From Prauserella alba (GTDB taxonomy: Bacteria; Actinomycetota; Actinomycetes; Mycobacteriales; Pseudonocardiaceae): a stretch of 64,000 bases of DNA. Made by a program: the position numbers and the translations under genes. The notes below the pieces were generated by a model. It was not told the DNA's origin. It did no database searches and saw nothing but the letters and a program-made list of their open reading frames with translations. The stretch covers positions 248,001 to 312,000 of the forward strand of contig NZ_JAMTCH010000004.1 in the NCBI RefSeq assembly GCF_024171735.1, read 5' to 3'. Position 1 is the first letter of the stretch. Every line of letters begins with the position of its first letter. Below, piece after piece: positions 58,460 through 64,000 of this stretch.

Positions 58460-59899
58460 TCACGACGCCTCCAGTCGCAGCATGTCGTCGTACGTCTCCC
58501 TGCGCAGCAGCAGCCGGTGCTCACCGTTGCGCACGGCGACCACCGCTGGCCGCGGCTGCCGGTTGTAGTTGCTGGCCATCGAGTAGCAGTACGCACCCGT
58601 GGCGGCGACCGCGAGCAGGTCGCCCGGTGCCAGGGTCTCCGGCAACCAGCAGTCGCGGACGACGATGTCACCGGACTCACAGTGCTTTCCCACCACGCGG
58701 GACAGCATGGCGGTCACGGGCTCGGGCTGGCCGTCGTCGCCGGCCCTGGAGACCAGGCGGACGTCGTAGGCGGCGTCGTAGAGCGCGGTGCGGATGTTGT
58801 CGCTCATGCCGCCGTCGACGCTGACGTACCGCCGTACACCCTCGTCGCCGAGCACGACGTCCTTGATGGTGCCGGTCTCGTACAGCGTGACGGTGCCGGG
58901 GCCCGCGATCGCCCTGCCGGGCTCGCCCGCGATGCGGGGCACCGGGATGTCGGCGAACGCGCACTCCTTGCGGACGATGTCGCGGATCTGCGTGACCAGC
59001 TGCGCCGGAGGGGGCGGGTTGTCCTTGTCGGTGTAGGCGATGCCGAACCCGCCGCCGAGGTCGACGGTCGTGAGGCTCGCCAGCGCTTCCGCGCCGTGTT
59101 CCTTGCGCAGCTCGGCCAGCAGGCCCACGACGCGGCGAGCGGCCACCTCGAAGCCGTCGGCGTCGAAGATCTGCGACCCGATATGGCTGTGCAGGCCGAC
59201 GAGCTGCAACGACGGAGCGTTGAGCACGCGGCGGACGGCTTCGGCCGCTTCACCGGAGGCCAGCGAGAACCCGAACTTCTGGTCCTCGTGCGCGGTGGCG
59301 ATGAACTCGTGGGTGTGGGCCTCCACGCCGACCGTCACCCGCACCAGCACCTGCTGGATCACGTCGTGGCGGGCCGCGACGTCGGCGAGCCTGGCGATCT
59401 CGTAGTTCGAGTCGAGCACGATCGTGCCGACCCCGGCCTCGACGGCGGCTTCGAGTTCGGCCACGGACTTGTTGTTGCCGTGGAACGTGATCCGCTCGGG
59501 CGGGAACTCGGCGCGCAGCGCGATGGCCAGCTCCCCACCGCTGCAGACGTCGAGGCTCAGGCCCTGCCCGGCCACCCACCGGGCGACCTCGGTGCACAGG
59601 AACGCCTTGCCCGCGTAGTGGACCAGAGTGGGGTCCTCGAACGCGGCGGCGTACTCGGCGCAGCGGAACTTGAAGTCGGCCTCGTCGATGACGAACAGCG
59701 GCGTGCCGTAAGTGCGTGCGAGTTCGCGGACGTCGACGCCCGCGATGCGCACGACGCCGTCGCCCGCGCGATAGGTGTTACGCGGCCACACCTTCGCGTG
59801 CAGCCGGTCGAGCTCGCCCGAAGTGGACGGTGGGAAACCCGCCTGATCGGCGTGCGGGTAGACCTCGGCGTGGCGGGGCCCCGCGGGGTGTGCACACAT
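58460..59899 (-). CDS. lysA: diaminopimelate decarboxylase
   Basis: 479 aa fold type III PLP enzyme. PLP lysine Lys98 in [36 protein letters not shown]; catalytic Cys in GKHCESGDI. It makes L-lysine from meso-DAP. Starts 3 nt past the argS stop; 58 nt before hom. Confidence 0.96.
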   Translation of the reverse strand: MCAHPAGPRHAEVYPHADQAGFPPSTSGELDRLHAKVWPRNTYRAGDGVVRIAGVDVRELARTYGTPLFVIDEADFKFRCAEYAAAFEDPTLVHYAGKAFLCTEVARWVAGQGLSLDVCSGGELAIALRAEFPPERITFHGNNKSVAELEAAVEAGVGTIVLDSNYEIARLADVAARHDVIQQVLVRVTVGVEAHTHEFIATAHEDQKFGFSLASGEAAEAVRRVLNAPSLQLVGLHSHIGSQIFDADGFEVAARRVVGLLAELRKEHGAEALASLTTVDLGGGFGIAYTDKDNPPPPAQLVTQIRDIVRKECAFADIPVPRIAGEPGRAIAGPGTVTLYETGTIKDVVLGDEGVRRYVSVDGGMSDNIRTALYDAAYDVRLVSRAGDDGQPEPVTAMLSRVVGKHCESGDIVVRDCWLPETLAPGDLLAVAATGAYCYSMASNYNRQPRPAVVAVRNGEHRLLLRRETYDDMLRLEAS

Positions 59900-59902
59900 T
59901 CA

Positions 59903-61558
59903 TTACATCCGTTCCGGGGCGGAGACCCCGAGCAGGGACAGTCCGTTGGCGAGTACCTGGCGTGCGGCCTCGCACAGCGCCAGGCGTGCGTGGGTGAGGT
60001 CGGTCGGCGCCTCGTCACCCTGGGGCAGCACGCGCGCGACGTCGTAGAACTTGTGGTACGCCGACGCCAGCGACTCGAGGTAACGGGCGACGCGGTGCGG
60101 TTCGCGCAGCTCGGCCGCCTTGGTGAGCACGCTCGGGAACTCGCCGATCGTGCGGATGAGGTCCCCTTCGCGGGGATGGGTCAGCAGGCTGAAGTCGGCA
60201 GCGGGGTCGAGCTCGATCTGCAGCTCGGCCGAGTTCCGCTGGAGCGAGGCCAGCCGCGCGTGCGCGTACTGCACGTAGAACACGGGGTTCTCGTTGGTGT
60301 GCTTGCGCAGCAGGTCGAGGTCGATGTCGATACCGGAGTCGACCGAGTAGCGCGTCAGCTCGTAGCGGGCGGCATCGACGCCCACCGCCTCGACGAGGTC
60401 TTCCAACGTGACGACCGTGCCCGCGCGCTTGCTCATGCGCACCGGGGTGCCGCCGCTGACGAGGTTGACCATCTGGCCGATGAGCACCTCGACCACGTCG
60501 GGGTCGTAGCCGAGCGCCACGGCGGTCGCCTTCAGCCTGCCGATGTAGCCGTGGTGGTCGGCGCCGAGCATGTAGATGCACAGATCGAAGCCGCGCTGCA
60601 CCTTGTCGCGCAGGTAGGCGATGTCGCCCGCGATGTAGGCGGGGTCGCCGTCGCTCTTGATGACGACACGATCCTTGTCGTCGCCCTGGTCGGTGGTGCG
60701 CATCCACCAGGCGCCGTCGGCCTCGTAGAGGGTGCCGGACTCCTTGAGTTCGTCGACGGCCTGCGCCACGGCGCCACGGGCGTGCAGGGAGTCCTCGTGG
60801 AAGAAGACGTCGAAGTCGGTGCCGAAGTCGTGGAGGCTCTGCTTGATCTCCTCGAACATGAGACCGACGCCGACCTTGCGGAACGTCTCGTGGCGCTCGC
60901 CCTCGGGCTGCGAGAGCGCGTCGGGTTCCTTGCGCAGGACGGCGGCGGCGATGTCGTCGATGTAGGCGCCCGCGTAGCCGTCCTCGGGCGCGGGTAGTCC
61001 CTGAGCGGCCGCCAGCAGCGAGTTGACGAACCGGTCGATCTGCGCACCCGCGTCGTTGAAGTAGTACTCCCGCGTGACGTCGGCGCCCTGGGCGCTCAGC
61101 ACGCGGCCGAGGGCGTCGCCGACGGCGGCCCAGCGGGTGCCGCCGAGGTGGATCGGGCCCGTCGGGTTGGCCGAGACGAACTCCAGGTTGATCGTGCGGC
61201 CCGCGAGTGCGTCGCCGCGGCCGAAGGCGTCGCCCGCACTGAGCACGCGGCGGACGATCTCACCCTGCGCGTCGGCCGCGAGGCGCAGATTGAGGAATCC
61301 GGGGCCTGCGACCTCCGCGCTGTCGACGCCGTCGGCGGCACCCAGCTCGGTCGCGAGCGCGTCGGCCAACTCGCGGGGAGCCATACCTACTTTCTTCGCG
61401 ACTTGCAGCGCCACGTTGGTCGCGTAGTCGCCGTGTTCCGGGTTGCGCGGTCGCTCCACCGTCACCTGCTCAGGAAGCACGCCGGTGTCGAGGCCACGGG
61501 CCTCGAGAACCGTGACGGCAGACGAACGCACGAGGTCAGCAAGGGCGGAGGGAGTCAC
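59903..61558 (-). CDS. argS: arginyl-tRNA synthetase
   Basis: 551 aa class I synthetase. HIGH-type motif [17 protein letters not shown]-type motif [13 protein letters not shown]-terminal DALR anticodon domain ([11 protein letters not shown]). GTG 61558 has TACACT 6 nt upstream and no SD; the long upstream frame is not supported. First gene of the argS-lysA-hom-thrC-thrB series. Confidence 0.96.
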   Translation of the reverse strand: MTPSALADLVRSSAVTVLEARGLDTGVLPEQVTVERPRNPEHGDYATNVALQVAKKVGMAPRELADALATELGAADGVDSAEVAGPGFLNLRLAADAQGEIVRRVLSAGDAFGRGDALAGRTINLEFVSANPTGPIHLGGTRWAAVGDALGRVLSAQGADVTREYYFNDAGAQIDRFVNSLLAAAQGLPAPEDGYAGAYIDDIAAAVLRKEPDALSQPEGERHETFRKVGVGLMFEEIKQSLHDFGTDFDVFFHEDSLHARGAVAQAVDELKESGTLYEADGAWWMRTTDQGDDKDRVVIKSDGDPAYIAGDIAYLRDKVQRGFDLCIYMLGADHHGYIGRLKATAVALGYDPDVVEVLIGQMVNLVSGGTPVRMSKRAGTVVTLEDLVEAVGVDAARYELTRYSVDSGIDIDLDLLRKHTNENPVFYVQYAHARLASLQRNSAELQIELDPAADFSLLTHPREGDLIRTIGEFPSVLTKAAELREPHRVARYLESLASAYHKFYDVARVLPQGDEAPTDLTHARLALCEAARQVLANGLSLLGVSAPERM

Positions 61559-61564
61559 CCGGCG

Positions 61565-61570
61565 AGTGTA
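61565..61570 (-). promoter_or_regulatory. -10 box TACACT of argS (leaderless)
   Basis: TACACT ends 6 nt before the GTG; no SD is present. Confidence 0.6.
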
Positions 61571-61720
61571 CGTTCGGCGGGGGCGACGCTCGGTCACCGG
61601 CTCACCCCGGATGTGCGCGGTCGCATACCGAACCCACGAGCCGCCGCCCGATACCCGCCCCGGCGTCCCTACACTGCTCGATCGGGGTACCCGATTCCCG
61701 GTTAAGGAGACTCTGCAGCC

Positions 61721-62530
61721 ATGGCCAGCGGCAAGAAGGGCAAGAAGGCACCGAGTGCGGTGCAGGCGGCCCGCGGTTCCACGGTCGGCAAGAAGAACGT
61801 GCCCTGGGGCACGATCACCGCGGTCGTGGCCATCGTGCTGCTGGCGGCCGGTGTCTTCGGCTACTACTACGTCGCCTCGAGCGGCAGCCGGGAGCAGCGG
61901 GAACGCGAGGAAGTCGCGGCCGAGAACTTCACGCCCGGCCGGAACAACCCCGACCCGTCGAAGAAGATCGACGGCGTCACGATCGAGGAGTACGAGGGCG
62001 GCGCCCACGTCCGCCCGAACGAGCGGGTCGCCTACGACCAGTCGCCGCCGTTCGGCGGACCGCACGACGGCTTCTGGGCCTCCTGCACCGGCACGGTGTA
62101 CCAGGAGGCGGTGCGCACCGAGAACATGGTCCACTCGCTCGAACACGGCGCCGTATGGATCGCCTACGACCCGGAGCGGGTGTCCGGCGAGGACCTCGAC
62201 ACGCTGAAGCTCCGCGTCGAGAACAAGCCCTACATGATGCTGTCGCCGTATCCGGGCCTGGACTCGCCGGTCTCGCTGCAGTCCTGGGGCCATCAGCTGA
62301 AGGTCGACGACGTCACCGACGAGCGCATCGACCAGTTCATCGCCGCGTTGAAGCGGAACTCGAACACCTACCCCGAGATCGGCGCCTCCTGCGACGCGCT
62401 GGGGCCGGGCCAGTTCGACCCGGACAACCCGCCGCCGTTCAACCCGGAGAAGCCGGGCCCGGATGCCAAGCCGATGGACTACGAGGGCTCGGCGGGAGCG
62501 GCTGACGAGTCGATGGGCGGCGGACAGTAA
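61721..62530 (+). CDS. DUF3105 family membrane protein
   Basis: 269 aa. Basic cytoplasmic head, one membrane helix (about 31-53), and an outside domain with the DUF3105 pattern ([43 protein letters not shown]). His, Met and Cys in that stretch could bind metal (inference). ATG 61721 with AAGGAGA. Followed 54 nt later by the DUF305 gene. Confidence 0.88.
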   Translation: MASGKKGKKAPSAVQAARGSTVGKKNVPWGTITAVVAIVLLAAGVFGYYYVASSGSREQREREEVAAENFTPGRNNPDPSKKIDGVTIEEYEGGAHVRPNERVAYDQSPPFGGPHDGFWASCTGTVYQEAVRTENMVHSLEHGAVWIAYDPERVSGEDLDTLKLRVENKPYMMLSPYPGLDSPVSLQSWGHQLKVDDVTDERIDQFIAALKRNSNTYPEIGASCDALGPGQFDPDNPPPFNPEKPGPDAKPMDYEGSAGAADESMGGGQ

Positions 62531-62584
62531 CCTTCCGGCTACTCCCCGCCCGCCGACGACCGTATTCCAGGGACTCCGCAGGTC

Positions 62585-63478
62585 ATGAACGACACTCCTG
62601 ACGAATCACGCGCCCCCGAACCGACCGAGCCCGAACCCCCTGAGCCGAAGGCCGCCGAGCCCGAACCCGCTGATCCCGAGGCCGCCGGCGGTGAGCCCGG
62701 GTCGCGAGACGGCTCCGAAGCGGACGGTTCGGCAGCGGCCGTCGACGCCTCGCAGCCGCCGCGGGAACGCGAATGGCCCCGGTACGTGATCTTCGGCGCG
62801 GCGGCACTGGCGTTGCTGCTGGTCGGGGCGACGGTGGGCATGCTGGTCGCCCGCGGCACCGACAGCGAGCCTGCGACGCGACCGGGACCGGTGGACGTCG
62901 GGTTCGCGCAGGACATGTCGGTGCACCACCTGCAGGCCGTGACGATGGCGAACTGGGCTCGCGACCACAGCACGGATCCGCAGATCAGGCAGCTGGCGTT
63001 CGACATCGCGAGCACGCAGAACGAGCAGGTCGGCCGCATGAAGGGCTGGCTGATGCTCTGGGGCAAGCCGGAGGAGCCCGCCGGCGAGTACATGACGTGG
63101 ATGTCCGAACCGATGGGGCACGAACACGGCAAGGAGAGCGAGGCGACCTCGTCCGAGTCGGAGACGAGCGAGCGGGCGCCGTCGGGCCCGTCGGGCGGCC
63201 AGGTCGGTGGCAGCAGGGCCATGCCGGGCATGGCGACCGAGCAGGAGCTGTCGAAGATGCGCTCGCTCGAGGGTGAGCAGCTCGACGTGTACTTCCTGCA
63301 GCTGATGCTGCGCCATCACCAGGGCGGGGTGGACATGGCCAGGTATGCGCGGGAGCACGCGCGGCTCAGCGCGGTGAGCACGCTCGCGACGAGCATGCTG
63401 GCTTCGCAGCTGCCCGAGTCGGACACGATGCGGCAGATGCTGGCACGGCGGGACGCGAAGCCGCTGCCGTTCCCGTGA
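62585..63478 (+). CDS. DUF305 family membrane protein, His/Met-rich
   Basis: 297 aa. Pro/Glu-rich cytoplasmic tail (1-60), membrane helix (about 66-88), then two DUF305 halves: [19 protein letters not shown] and [19 protein letters not shown]. The paired HH and Met residues suggest copper or other metal handling, which is inference. The middle MGHEHGKE segment adds His. Adjacent to a CDF metal transporter. Confidence 0.88.
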   Translation: MNDTPDESRAPEPTEPEPPEPKAAEPEPADPEAAGGEPGSRDGSEADGSAAAVDASQPPREREWPRYVIFGAAALALLLVGATVGMLVARGTDSEPATRPGPVDVGFAQDMSVHHLQAVTMANWARDHSTDPQIRQLAFDIASTQNEQVGRMKGWLMLWGKPEEPAGEYMTWMSEPMGHEHGKESEATSSESETSERAPSGPSGGQVGGSRAMPGMATEQELSKMRSLEGEQLDVYFLQLMLRHHQGGVDMARYAREHARLSAVSTLATSMLASQLPESDTMRQMLARRDAKPLPFP

Positions 63479-63520
63479 CGTCCGTGCCGCTGCCGTGACG
63501 ACGCCCGCCCGACCTGCCGG

Positions 63521-64000
63521 TCACCAGCTGAGTTCTTCGCAGCGCTGAGCGTGTTCTCGCGGTTCGACCTGCAGGGTTGCGTGGTCGATGCCGTACCGGG
63601 TCGTCAGCAGGTCCTGAGCGGCGGCGAGCACGGCGGAGGTGTCGCCCTCGGGGCCGATCGTCAGGTGCGCGGAGGCGACCTCCATGCCGGACGTGAGTGT
63701 CCAGACGTGGAGGTCGTGGACGTCGTCGACGCTGTCGAGCACGGCGAGGTCGGCTTCGATGGCGGCGACGTCGACGCCCCGGGGTGCGTGCTGGAAGAGG
63801 ATGCGCAGCGAACGTGCGGCGAGGACTGCGGTGCGCGGGAGGATCCATACTCCGATGGCGACGCCCGCGATGGGGTCGGCGTACCGCCAGCCGGTCAGGA
63901 GCGTGAGTGCGGCGCTGATGAGGACGGCGACGGAGCCGACGAGGTCGGCGAGCACTTCGAGGTAGGCGCCGCGGATGTTGAGGCTCTCCTTGGCGCCGGA
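63521..64000 (-). CDS. CDF-family cation efflux protein (5' part missing at right edge)
   Basis: The C-terminal 159 residues are present; the frame continues beyond the right edge. ESLNIRGAYLEVLADLVGSVAVL is the TM5 metal-site helix: the usual HxxxD reads ExxxD here (EVLAD), which may shift metal preference. Then TM6, and a cytoplasmic domain VDDVHDLHVWTLTSGMEVASAHL. Zinc or related divalent export is likely. Convergent with the DUF305 gene. Confidence 0.88.
   Translation of the reverse strand, partial: SGAKESLNIRGAYLEVLADLVGSVAVLISAALTLLTGWRYADPIAGVAIGVWILPRTAVLAARSLRILFQHAPRGVDVAAIEADLAVLDSVDDVHDLHVWTLTSGMEVASAHLTIGPEGDTSAVLAAAQDLLTTRYGIDHATLQVEPREHAQRCEELSW

Noticed and set aside
58094-60997. 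Long plus-strand open frame opposite hom, lysA and argS
   Set aside because: Mirror of conserved genes; composition is Arg/Val/Asp-rich without recognisable motifs.

Overview
The window is about 64 kb of dense, high-GC actinobacterial chromosome. The core neighbourhood (argS-lysA-hom-thrC-thrB-rho, rpmE, prfA, prmC, tsaC, wecA, atpIBEFHAGDC, DUF2550, PduO-type adenosyltransferase, murA, nucS) is that of an order Pseudonocardiales-like organism. F420-type enzymes, NucS mismatch repair, an ECF41 sigma factor and MurA with Asp117 in place of the catalytic Cys agree with this. Many starts are GTG or TTG, and many genes carry a TANNNT box 6-8 nt before the start codon with no Shine-Dalgarno (SD) sequence, as expected for leaderless actinobacterial transcripts. 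The genus was not determined. I saw no rRNA, tRNA, CRISPR array or insertion sequence.

Layout. 1-9 kb: FAD oxidoreductase (cut by the left edge), ECF41 sigma factor, a Clp/Hsp100 ATPase, an APH-like kinase, a divergent AraC regulator/flavin-type oxidoreductase pair, dihydrolipoyl dehydrogenase and a Ddn-like protein. 9-17.5 kb: a LacI-controlled catabolic locus. An NMT1-type ABC transporter, a Gfo/Idh/MocA dehydrogenase and a Ser/Thr dehydratase run left. LacI, a DUF993 protein and a sugar-phosphate isomerase run right. Paired overlapping LacI-type operators sit at both control points. 17.5-24 kb: soxR, a phosphodiesterase, dhaKLM (PEP-dependent dihydroxyacetone kinase), and a sodium:solute symporter with a small partner. 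24-30 kb: nucS and a scattered ectoine-type ABC transporter (ehuCD, ehuB, ehuA). 30-33.7 kb: a LysE exporter, murA, adenosyltransferase and DUF2550. 33.7-43.6 kb: ATP synthase operon, wecA, tsaC. 43.7-48.4 kb: prmC, a MerR/hydrolase/LLM cassette, prfA, rpmE. 48.7-52.6 kb: a sugar-acid cassette (GntP permease, IlvD/Edd dehydratase, GntR regulator). 52.8-61.6 kb: rho, threonine/lysine genes and argS. 61.7-64 kb: DUF3105 and DUF305 membrane proteins and a CDF metal transporter (cut by the right edge).

The main non-textbook signals are four. (1) A family of 21-bp tandem repeats occurs at five gene 3' ends and includes two inverted arrays that bracket the APH-like kinase. (2) Two direct copies of a 53-bp palindromic element bracket exactly the sugar-acid cassette lying between rpmE and rho. 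(3) The LacI regulon has doubled operators and pairs a thiamine/sulfonate-type transporter with sugar enzymes and a DUF993 protein, so its substrate is unknown. (4) A possible leaderless 21-codon leader ORF is coupled to ehuC.
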